DNA of 64,000 nucleotides, from the NCBI GenBank assembly GCA_905221605.1, contig CAJNDS010002790.1:608597-672596 (forward strand), in the 5' to 3' direction. Source of the DNA: Symbiodinium natans (taxonomy: Eukaryota; Sar; Dinophyceae; Suessiales; Symbiodiniaceae). The position numbers and the translations under genes were made by a program. Below the pieces are notes generated by a model that searched no databases, was not told the origin of the DNA, and worked only from the letters and a program-made list of their open reading frames with translations. Below, one piece after another: positions 54,201 through 61,059 of this stretch. Each line of letters starts with the position of its first letter. Position 1 is the stretch's first letter.

Positions 54201-55839
54201 GCTGGGCAGGGGCCGGGGGAACGGCTCCCTCAATGGTAGGCCTCCTTTGCTCGCTCGAGCTGCTAGCCTGCTGTCTCTTCTTTGGCGATGCCGGTGGGTC
54301 TGGCGGTTTCTGCCGGAACCACCATTCTCCCTGCCACCAGATCTTGAGGTAGCCCTCTTCGTCCTCCGTCGCATGCACTTCGTGCCGGTCACTGGTGTCA
54401 AACTGGTAGTCCTCATCATCTTCGTCCTCCTCGTCGTAGTACCAGTCCTGATGTTGATCCCGGGGCCGAGCGTCGGCTCCCCGCGCATTCTGCCAGTGTG
54501 GCTGTCGGCTCTCGCGATCGGCCGCTTGTCGCCAGGGCTGCTGATTCATCTCCTGAGCACGGGGGGCCGCAGTGTCGGCTCTTTCCCTTTGATTGCCAGG
54601 GGCATTGCGGCGAGCACTGCGGGCAGCCAGTTCATTGCGGGTGCGCCTCCTAGTGCCGTCGGGCCTGACCCGAGCTCGGGGATATCGATGCCACTTTTGA
54701 TCTGACATGCTATCGGCAAAGATACCACACATGTATATGCTGATGCAATCAGGCGTGGCGTGCATCATGTTCCTGCAGCCCGGCAACCACTCTACAACAC
54801 GGATCTCCATTCTCGCACTTAGAAACCCCGAGGTCCTCCCACAGGTGCTTTGTGTAGGGCCGAATACGGCACCCGCAGCTCTTCGGTTTGGAGTGACCTG
54901 GGCATATAGTCCGGGTTTGGGGCGGGTATGACATCTGCGAGTGTCAGGCATTGGGAGTACAGTCGGGTGCAGGGCTATGCATCTTGCTACACCGAGTTTC
55001 CCACTTCGGGTACACTGCACCTGGGATGCGAGCATGTTGAGGATTTGATTGGGTATCAGGGCTGGCGTTCCGTGCCGAGCATAGCTAACTGCGACAGGGC
55101 ACATGTTCCACATGTGTCTACGGTGAGGCCCTCGAAGAGTCAAGGAAGGCCTTCGGTAGGTGCCTCTAACAAGCATCAGTTTCGGCCTGCAAGGTCTCAC
55201 ACTTAGCGAGAAGTTCAGCAGCCTTCTTTCGCCTCTTCCTAGGAGGTAGACTTCGAATGTCTCCGAGGAGTCTGGTGATAAGGCCCGCACATGAACCTGT
55301 GGAAATTGCGTATGCCACAGCATTGCTCGATATGCCCACCTTGCGACCCTTAGGTTGTGGTGGCGGCTCTGAGTCTGTCGAGAGTGAGTCGTCGGTGCCC
55401 GGTCCTTGTGCAGGGCTGGAGGATTGACCTGGGCCATCGGCTTCCCCCGGGCTGGGGCCGATTGTGGGACTGTCGGTCCTGTCCGCTGGGAGCATGTTTG
55501 TCTCATGTGCGGAGCTCTCTGATTCGCTCCAGTCCAGGAGCCCTTGCGCGCTCCTCGGCACTCCATGGATTCTGTCATTTGAAGAGGAACTAGCGAGCGG
55601 TGGTGGTGGGAGCTGCAATGAGGGGGGCAAAGATGGAAGCTTCTGTTGGTTTGGGGGGGGGGTGGGGGCTTGGGGTCCTCTCTTATTTCGTGCGCTGGCT
55701 TTGGAGCTGGCTCCCCTAGGGGCCGTTGACTGCACACAGTGGGATCTGGCCGACCAGTGCGCCTCATGGCACTGGCGTAGGCGGGGATGCATCTGCGGCA
55801 AAGGATGACTGTGAATATCAAGTGCAGAGCGAGATTCAT
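48274..55839 (-). CDS. Giant LINE frame: KptA - EEP endonuclease - reverse transcriptase - C2H2 fingers
   Basis: There are 2521 codons without a stop. The first 377 overlap ORF1 and look non-coding; likely real starts are Met378 (54708, MSDQKWHRYPRARVRPDG) and possibly Met1188 (52278, before a hydrophobic stretch at 1211-1229). Order from Met378: basic then acidic tracts (466-490), a Trp-rich patch KIWWQGEWWF (499-508), an unknown helical domain (565-730), KptA (835-1030), a linker, EEP endonuclease (1338-1592: TWNM, QETHW with E1374, AGDFN with D1490, QLDF), a basic coiled region, and reverse transcriptase (about 1850-2180: FSLDLEGAFD with D1982, RGIKQGC, FYADD with D2078/D2079). Three zinc fingers follow at 2336-2357, 2380-2402 and 2470-2491. 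In the EEP the final SDH motif reads NHH, so the Asp is replaced by His. No RNase H domain was recognised. Confidence 0.92.
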   Translation of the reverse strand: MNLALHLIFTVILCRRCIPAYASAMRRTGRPDPTVCSQRPLGEPAPKPAHEIREDPKPPPPPQTNRSFHLCPPHCSSHHHRSLVPLQMTESMECRGARKGSWTGANQRAPHMRQTCSQRTGPTVPQSAPARGKPMAQVNPPALHKDRAPTTHSRQTQSRHHNLRVARWAYRAMLWHTQFPQVHVRALSPDSSETFEVYLLGRGERRLLNFSLSVRPCRPKLMLVRGTYRRPSLTLRGPHRRHMWNMCPVAVSYARHGTPALIPNQILNMLASQVQCTRSGKLGVARCIALHPTVLPMPDTRRCHTRPKPGLYAQVTPNRRAAGAVFGPTQSTCGRTSGFLSARMEIRVVEWLPGCRNMMHATPDCISIYMCGIFADSMSDQKWHRYPRARVRPDGTRRRTRNELAARSARRNAPGNQRERADTAAPRAQEMNQQPWRQAADRESRQPHWQNARGADARPRDQHQDWYYDEEDEDDEDYQFDTSDRHEVHATEDEEGYLKIWWQGEWWFRQKPPDPPASPKKRQQASSSSEQRRPTIEGAVPPAPAQHVSEGLKQFVPPARDSVPPQSLRAVREKWNLLAIIEDDINVLRKKKVALMFKTFFEMGHFVKHHDDFHHSESLKIIPAAGNWNLAFAMCLISRDKLHYANHSTFGTAVECWLWSLSKDADFEPILTQFAGMLHSVIALFEGVPMSLHEQIHWFDSHQDLAIKFDYYFPTEQLKDDEQIVRVAIQDQTSQDSRDDDMPDRTSKHMGNTAPATRTAELASSDAYVEMEVDYPTGQTPPNQSGSIPHSPRRVERYNIYTETTYASSDGTSLPMPARDSAPLGEPTKLYWKLDQSLSKRLSVVLRHDSEDFGLTFDEAGWTKVSDLLRTSIMKEKGATLNYIRSVVYWNDKQRFALEWRGADLYIRAVQGHSKKGIRDEAVMRPLGDAELPEHVLHATNWDFYGSILAKGIITGGLSQSRTHIHCVSVDKSEYRNYPAHCDIAIILSPKESGAVWFRSMNGYYLTRGADGKLAPHCIKAVRILASGEEVFGSEGPPAADLVMQAIVRSHSFRSSRGSRPSAPNDRDHDRTAAQRAYTGVVLHHHIRCTVSSTQCIHNNPSPLPQDYDRRDVPGPESQYARLRWGHILLLGVFLVGGKGYAGRLLSLQRDRLTKWLCTRRIRGCYRRRPYILSTHATCTTNLSTTQMGEPARRTSPSRAGPKSSGWAPSFRSLFWMWILILCGSFVTANGGRADVRVTTGSSTVVGATQHRPQQSNRMGEDTGQAIRNHHNSIGWIAKRSLRRARARAYATGGTHYKGTWYTRETLTKTTGGIHQLGPNDRPAKPSKHPKSDKASHLRCLTWNMSGGSQAAWQELMSWLSEKPDDFDIVFVQETHWKQEGCRTFSSGPWFVVSSGATGKDKCSGVATLIHQNICKQDNVSYRVIRQGRVLSVRLHHQQNGSDLLNVYQHVWRTNIDKAENLKARASIWDAIRSSIMKSPQRNDLIIAGDFNCSIKTSRGLIGSAVVAKVEGSPDEDDFLGILQDFGLTLLNTWNCTPAHTCVHQGTKTQLDFVACRVQHATRTARHSRPMHQVALGKWKANHHIPVQAHIRRVAPCRLPNPVKPSMASRQCIQDSIAQADDRAKKLKHLIDADIQKLDPDLHLHSFTRQVDEIMKEHMQTVYPPEPAVDNRVSQNPQFKHTAKEMWAKYREWKSTKANSLIETLRKWKKYTEFRVASIAMKQTAKKIKREKLQAVAEDLQAAAAKGDQRKVWMSARKLAPWNPFARTHIRSEKGEILTPKEQLAELIKHSRNKFCQGDDYLPNHRVTEPILVQAKDLVWALGKLPFRKGVPKLSAPAAVWRLCRDQVAKTLEPILMRSWGEESLCVIPHVWKDTYLVWLPKPQKDPSRPSGLRPIGLSHPLSKSVCTLLREHIRPLLEEALVTRPQFAYTAGRGVLDALLRVHNHLREARAYATLSKQSIYDLHAGATQVKCAGGICFSLDLEGAFDNVPRTALATSLRRLGVSETLVQLLMQFHFEARYHCSVGVHEDHVTTTRGIKQGCTVAPYLFVAHTIAIIDTLAERLGWDWVTQLFTFYADDALAAWTLKSAEDLQGAICGIQKVVQTFNDHGMTLSATKSVVLCHAKGADAIRILQKLKVFKDKLPHLAFMQHGEQILIPLRKTHQYLGTVISYRDAQEKTVQLRMRKARGQYSQLRKAINSRRVTHNRPRYQIWRAGVWSSAAHGLLAVGVRPTGRKHLRAMAARQMRAIAKKPAHLTLVTNEQIQKHLNAEDPLQALANQGQRMHDALETVAAECPSDIRALPQVRAQLALAINSLHSMNSGEQLPEDKESDPYTCPHCSQQFRTITSLRQHKAWKHPEDKPELLSFDPANHALKGLPQCAFCKFKYGAWIGLKAHIEKGYCPVLYPECSTQGAAVGPEADTSTNPKAPEEATANEPPPIAQKPVLDVARQQGWKSLLDADVVSSLKQHCCVCKRWIADPTALKRHIVRAHKDVWAVTANGKLEERCAQVKPRLLRNGTVV
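48367..48834 (-). other. Three C2H2-like zinc fingers at the C-terminus of the RT frame
   Basis: CPHC-x12-H-x4-H, CAFC-x12-H-x5-C and CCVC-x12-H-x4-H. LINEs more often end in a CCHC knuckle; here the fingers are of the classical DNA- or RNA-binding spacing, the middle one ending in Cys. Confidence 0.85.
49300..50292 (-). other. Reverse transcriptase domain
   Basis: Blocks in order: VWLPKPQKDPSRPSGLRPIG, TRPQFAYTAGRGVLDAL, CFSLDLEGAFDNVPR (motif A), TTTRGIKQGCTVAPYLF (motif B), QLFTFYADDALAA (motif C) and HQYLGTVIS. All three catalytic Asp are present. It is the LINE type, with the EEP domain upstream. Confidence 0.95.
51064..51828 (-). other. EEP (APE-like) endonuclease domain
   Basis: RCLTWNMSGG, DIVFVQETHW, LLNVYQHVW, IIAGDFNCSI, TQLDFVACR and KANHHIPVQ follow the APE/LINE endonuclease order. 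The last motif lacks the expected Asp (NHH for SDH), which could weaken target nicking. Confidence 0.92.
52750..53337 (-). other. Tpt1/KptA-type RNA 2'-phosphotransferase domain in the LINE
   Basis: Residues 835-1030 of the long frame follow the whole family: LSKRLSVVLRHDSEDFGL (R847, H848), AGWTKVSDLL, YWNDKQRFALE (R895), YIRAVQGHS (909-914), LPEHVLHAT, and ILAKGIITGG then SRTHIH (R962). In Tpt1 the Arg-His-Arg-Arg tetrad removes a 2'-phosphate from RNA using NAD+, giving ADP-ribose 1''-2'' cyclic phosphate. All four are retained, as is the NAD-binding HIH motif. The domain is in frame with the EEP-RT part, although a low-complexity linker of about 300 residues lies between. Confidence 0.93.
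55166..55801 (-). CDS. LINE ORF1 (211 codons), Ser/Pro/acidic then Lys/Arg-rich
   Basis: The frame differs from the long frame that overlaps it and is the more protein-like of the two. It has a Pro/Ser-rich N-terminus, an acidic Ser-rich middle (LLDWSESESSAHE, GTDDSLSTDSE) and a C-terminal helical region with a nuclear-localisation-like patch SLPPRKRRKKAAELLAKCE. It begins 35 nt after the stop of the truncated upstream frame. No known domain is visible; a structural or RNA-binding ORF1 role is inference. Confidence 0.65.
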   Translation of the reverse strand: MPQMHPRLRQCHEAHWSARSHCVQSTAPRGASSKASARNKRGPQAPTPPPNQQKLPSLPPSLQLPPPPLASSSSNDRIHGVPRSAQGLLDWSESESSAHETNMLPADRTDSPTIGPSPGEADGPGQSSSPAQGPGTDDSLSTDSEPPPQPKGRKVGISSNAVAYAISTGSCAGLITRLLGDIRSLPPRKRRKKAAELLAKCETLQAETDAC

Positions 55840-56217
55840 GGTTTGTCTGAGATCAGGCTGATAAGAGTCTTTGCAAGTTGTTGCTCAAGTGCTACACACA
55901 ACAACGGGAACCTGACAGAAATGATGGCCACCAGCTGAAGTCCCTGTTCTCTCGGTAGAACCTCAAGGATCGCTGGCACAAGTTCGTCTGCAGTATCCTG
56001 ATTCCACAGCTGCCCTGCGAGGTCCAAGGCACTGTCAATGTCAATAGTGTCTTGACTTTTCAGCAGGCAGTCTGCAACCAGTTCCAGAGCCACAACGCGA
56101 ATCTGAGTAACAGGCAGAATGGCTTCAAGTGGTGAGAAGAGTACAGAAATCACCGAAGGGGCACTACGGTCAGCTGGTGGGGGCCCGCTATACGAAACGC
56201 TGAGAGCCGAGACGCTT
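55836..56217 (-). pseudogene. 5'-truncated first frame of the LINE
   Basis: From the very first base of the element a frame is open for about 126 codons, ending TGA at 55836. It is rich in Leu/Val/Ala helix (VVALELVADCLLKSQDTIDI, ALDLAGQLWNQDTADELVPA) and looks HEAT-like, but has no Met inside the element. It is best read as the C-terminal end of an ORF lost by 5' truncation. Its stop overlaps the first ATG of the long frame (ATGA). Confidence 0.6.
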
Positions 56218-59200
56218 ACGACGGGTTTCAACAAGATTCTTATGTTTTGCAGCACGCTGGCACGGCTAAAAATAAACAGCGGGGGGGTTGGGGGGGGGGC
56301 AGCCCCCCCCATTTGCAAACACAATGCTCGTACGATGGGCTTCAACAAGACGCATCTGCTTTGAAGCACGCTTGGCGCGGCGGTAAAACCCCAAAAAGCA
56401 GGGCGCTCGCACGATGGGTTTCAACAAGATGCATATGATTTGCCGCATGCTTGCACGGCTCAAATTAAAAAAGCGGGGGGGTTTGGGGGGGGCGCAGCCC
56501 CCCCCATTTGCAAACACAATGCTCCTACAATGGGTATCAGCAAGATTCATATACTTTGAAGCACGCTTTGCACGGTTTAGGGCTGGTCTCGGGCTTAGGG
56601 TTGAGGGTTCAGGGTTCAGGGCTCAGGGCTCAGGGTTTAGGGGTTTAGGGGTTTAGAGGTTTAGGGGTTTAGGGCTTTTAGGGTTCAGGGTTCAAGGGTT
56701 TAAGGGTTTAAGGGTTTTGGGTTTAGGGTTCAGGGTTTAGGGTTTTGGGTTTCGGGTTTAGGGTGTTGCAAACACAATGCTCGATGAAGCACGCTTGCAC
56801 AGCATATTTTTCTTTGAAGCACGCTTCTGCACGGCTTTGAAGAGAAAAAAATGCAGCGGGGGGGTTGGGGGGGCGCAGCCCCCCCCATTTGCAAACACAT
56901 GGCTCGCACGACGGGTTTCAACAAGATTCATATGCTTTGCAGCACGCTTGCACGGCTAAAACGAAAAAACGGGGCGGCTGCAGCACGCTGGCACGCTAAA
57001 AAATAAACAGCGGGGGGGTTGGGGGGGGCGCAGCCCCCCCCATTTGCAAAAAAACAATGCTCGTACGATGGGTTTTCAACAAGAGGCAGCGGGGGGGTTG
57101 GGGGGGCGCACAGCCCCCCATTTGCACATACAACGGCTCGCACGACGGGTTTCAACAAGATTCATATGTTTTTGCAGCACGCCTGCATGGCCTTAAAAAA
57201 AAAAGCGGGGGGGTTGGGGGGGGGCGCGCCCCCCATTTGCAAACACACGGCTCGCACAACGGGCTTCAACAAGATTCATACGTTTTGAAGCACGCTTGCA
57301 CGGCTAAAAATAAGCAGCGGGGGGGGTTGGGGGGGGGGCGCAGCCCCCCCCATTTGCAAACACAATGCTCGTACGATGGGCTTCAACAAGACGCGTCTGC
57401 TTTGAAGCACGCTTGGCGCGGCGGTAAAACCCCAAAAAGCAGGGCGCTCGCACGATAGGTTTCAACAAGATGCATATGATTTGCCGCATGCTTGCACGGC
57501 TCAAATAAAAAAAGCGGGGGGGTTGGGGGGGGCGCAGCCCCCCCCATTTGCAAACACAATGCTCCTACGATGGGTATCAGCAAGATTCATATACTTTGAA
57601 GCACGCTTTGCACGGTTTAGGGCTGGTCTCGGGCTTAGGGTTGAGGGTTCAGGGTTCAGGGCTCAGGGTTTAGGGGTTTAGGGGTTTAGAGGTTTAGGGG
57701 TTTAGGGCTTTTAGGGTTCAGGGTTCAAGGGTTTAAGGGTTTAAGGGTTTTGGGTTTAGGGTTCAGGGTTTAGGGTTTTGGGCTTCGGGTTTAGGGTGTT
57801 GCAAACACAATGCTCGATGAAGCACGCTTGCACAGCATATTTTTCTTTGAAGCACGCTTCTGCACGGCTTTGAAGAGAAAAAAATGCAGCGGGGGGGTTG
57901 GGGGGGCGCAGCCCCCCCCATTTGCAAACACATGGCTCGCACGACGGGTTTCAACAAGATTCATATGCTTTGCAGCACGCTTGCACGGCTAAAACGAAAA
58001 AACGGGGGGCTGGGGGGGCACACCCCCCCCCCCCATTTGCAAACACAATGCTCGTACGATGGGTTTCATGTACTTTGAAGCACGCTTTGCGCGGCTTTAA
58101 AACCAAAAAAGCAGGGTGCTCGCACGATGGGTTTCAACAAGATTCATATGCTTTGCCGTACGCTTGCACGGCTAAAAATACAACAGCGGGGGGGTTGGGG
58201 GGGGCGCAGCCCCCCCATTCGCAAACACACGGGTCGCACGACGGGTTTCAACAAGATTTTTTATGTTTTGCAGCACGGCTAAAAATAAACAGCGGGGGGG
58301 GGGGGGGGGGGTTGGGGGGGGCGCAGCCCCCCCCATTTGCAAACACAATGCTCGTACGATGGGCTTCAACAAGACGCATCTGCTTTGAAGCACGCTTTGC
58401 GCGGCGGTAAAACCCCAAAAAAGCAGGGCGCTCGCACGATGGGTCTCAACAAGATGCATAAGTTTTGCCGCATGCTTGCACGGCTCAAATAAACACAGCG
58501 GGGGGGTTGGGGGGGGCGCAGCCCCCCCCCATTTGCAAACACAATGCTCGCACGACGGGTATCAACAAGATTCATATACTTTGAAGCATATTTGCACGGT
58601 TTAGGGCTGGTCTCGGGCTTAGGGTTGAGGGTTCAGGGTTCAGGGTTTAGGGGTTTAGGGGTTTAGAGGTTTAGGGGTTGAGGGCTTTTAGGGTTCAGGG
58701 CTCAAGGGTTTAAGGGTTTAAGGGTTTTGGGTTTAGGGTTCAGGGTTTAGGGTTTTGGGTTTCGGGTTTAGGGTGTTGCAAACACAATGCTCGATGAAGC
58801 ACGCTTGCACAGCATATTTTTCTTTGAAGCACGCTTCTGCACGGCTTTGAAGAGAAAAAAATGCAGCGGGGGGGTTGGGGGGGCGCAGCCCCCCCCATTT
58901 GCAAACACATGGCTCGCACGACGGGTTTCAACAAGATTCATATGCTTTGCAGCACGCTTGCACGGCTAAAACGAAAAAACGGGGGGCTGGGGGGGCACAC
59001 CCCCCCCCCCCATTTGCAAACACAATGCTCGTACGATGGGTTTCATGTACTTTGAAGCACGCTTTGCGCGGCTTTAAAACCAAAAAAGCAGGGTGCTCGC
59101 ACGATGGGTTTCAACAAGATTCATATGCTTTGCCGTACGCTTGCACGGCTCAGGCGCAGCCCCCCCCCCCCCATTTGCAAACACAATGCTCGTACGATGG

Positions 59201-59345
59201 GTTTCAACAAGATTCACATACTTTGAAGCAAGCTTTGCACGGCTTTAAAACCAAAAAAAGCAGGGGGTTGGGGGTGGGGGGGTGCATGTACGATGGGTTT
59301 CACAAGGTTCATATGGGTCATGTGCTTTGAAGCACGCTTGCGCGG
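56218..59345. repeat. Satellite with G/C hairpins, three copies of a ~1-kb higher-order unit
   Basis: The basic unit (about 100-200 bp) is GCAGCGGGGGGGTTGGGG, then a GGGGGGC-GCA-GCCCCCC hairpin, ATTTGCAAACACA, a CTCGCACGACGGGTTTCAACA block and GCTTTGCAGCACGCTTGCACGG. About 16 copies are visible. Higher-order copies restart at about 56573, 57613 and 58598 with TTTAGGGCTGGTCTCGGGC followed by telomere-like repeats, then GCAAACACAATGCTCGATGA. Periods are about 1040 and 985 bp. The recurrent 60-95-codon frames are artefacts. Confidence 0.92.
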
Positions 59346-59381
59346 CCAAAAACAAACACAGCGGGGGACAGCGGGGGGCTG

Positions 59382-59943
<562 letters not shown>

Positions 59944-60478
59944 GACTTGCTGTGGAGGCCGGGCGTTTTTTTTTTGCTGTGGAGGCGCGGGCTCACTCAC
60001 TCACTTGTTGGTCTGCCCTGGCTGCGTACTCCTCCCTCGCCAGGGCGCGTTTTTTTTTTGCTGTGGAGGCCGGGCGCGTCTTTTTTTTGCTGTGGAGGCC
60101 GGGCGCGTTTTTGTTTTTGCTGTGGAGGCGCGGGCTCACTCACTCACTTGTTGGTCTGCCCTGGCTGCGTACTCCTCCCTCGCCAGGGCGCCTTTTTTTT
60201 TGCTGTGGAGGCCGGGCGCGCTTCTTTTTGCTGTGGAGGCCGGCCGCGTTTTTTTTTGCTGTGGAGGCCGGGCGCGTTTTTTTTTTTTGCTGTGGAGGGC
60301 GGGCTCACTCACACACTTGTTGGTCTGCCCTGGCTGCGTACTCCTCCCTCGCCAGGGCGCCTTTTTTTTTTGCTGTGGAGGCCGGGCGCGTTTTTTTTTG
60401 CTGTGGAGGCCGGGCGCGTTTTTTTTTTTTGCTCCGGAGGCCGGGCGCGTTTTTTTTTTGCTGTGGAGGCCGGCTTAA
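59944..60478. repeat. T-rich minisatellite with composite unit
   Basis: TTTTTTTTTGCTGTGGAGGCCGGGCGCG alternates with a longer segment containing GGGCTCACTCACTCACTTG and GTACTCCTCCCTCGCCAGGG, which occurs three times. It shares the core TTTTTTTTGCTGTGGAGGCC with the array at 44.97-45.75 kb. Confidence 0.92.
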
Positions 60479-60684
60479 CAAAAAAACCGCAACAACAAAA
60501 AAAAAACACGGGTTCCGAGCCGCAAGACGTTTCAGAAGCAAAAATGCACATAAAAACACTAGTGTTTTTATAGAGGATAATATAAAAGAGCCTTTTGTAT
60601 TCTAGTACAGTTGTTACTGCATTTTTTTCCGAGGAAAAAGCAGAAAATCAGACAAAGACGAAGACAGGAAAACCATAGGTGTGG

Positions 60685-60703
60685 ATCATGGGGGGGGGTG
60701 ACC

Positions 60704-60739
<36 letters not shown>

Positions 60740-61010
60740 ACTTATACTTATATTTTATTTACATTTATACGTATATGTAGTTTTACACTTATTTCTAATT
60801 GTTTATGTATATTGATATTTCATACATATATATATATATATACAGTACCTATATATATATATACAGTACATAGTCAGTATATGTATAATATCTATATACA
60901 TCTATATATACCCAAAGTAAGTTTATATTTATTTACTCTAGAGAGAGTAGTTAAAAAGTATTTATATATAGTTTATAAACTGAATCCTATATATGTAGTT
61001 TATAAGCTGA
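60685..61010. repeat. (TA)n/(GT)n and A/T-rich block
   Basis: GTGTGGATCATGGGGGGGG is followed by (TA)n, (GT)n and a TATATA-rich stretch to about 60.99 kb. The first 60 bp match the cassette at 42.37-42.45 kb in inverse orientation. No gene is visible. Confidence 0.85.
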
Positions 61011-61059
61011 ACCCTAAACTCGGGTGCTTTGATTCGGGGCTTCAGGGTCTCAAGGGTTT

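Larger units (their letters stand above)
45834..56217 (-). mobile_element. 10.4-kb LINE-like retrotransposon with KptA and USP domains, 13-bp target duplication
   Basis: The element lies on the minus strand between direct repeats ACGACGGGTTTCA at 45821-45833 and 56218-56230. Removing it and one repeat restores the neighbouring satellite consensus (...GGCTCGC-ACGACGGGTTTCA-ACAAGATT...), which fixes both borders. Its 3' end is a short tandem tail (TTCGAG repeats) rather than poly-A. Order 5' to 3': end of an open frame without a start, ORF1, a very long frame with KptA, EEP endonuclease, reverse transcriptase and zinc fingers, a basic ORF, the USP domain, then about 680 bp untranslated. The initial frame lacks a start codon, so the copy is probably 5'-truncated. 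I saw no stop or frameshift within the EEP or RT domains, so the insertion may be young. Confidence 0.9.

Noticed and set aside
53899-54705. Plus-strand 268-codon frame opposite the LINE
   Set aside because: Antisense shadow of the KptA-containing frame; no domain.
54709-55839. First 377 residues of the long LINE frame, including a signal-peptide-like start
   Set aside because: Overlaps ORF1, which has the more protein-like composition; likely open by chance, though selection analysis would settle it.
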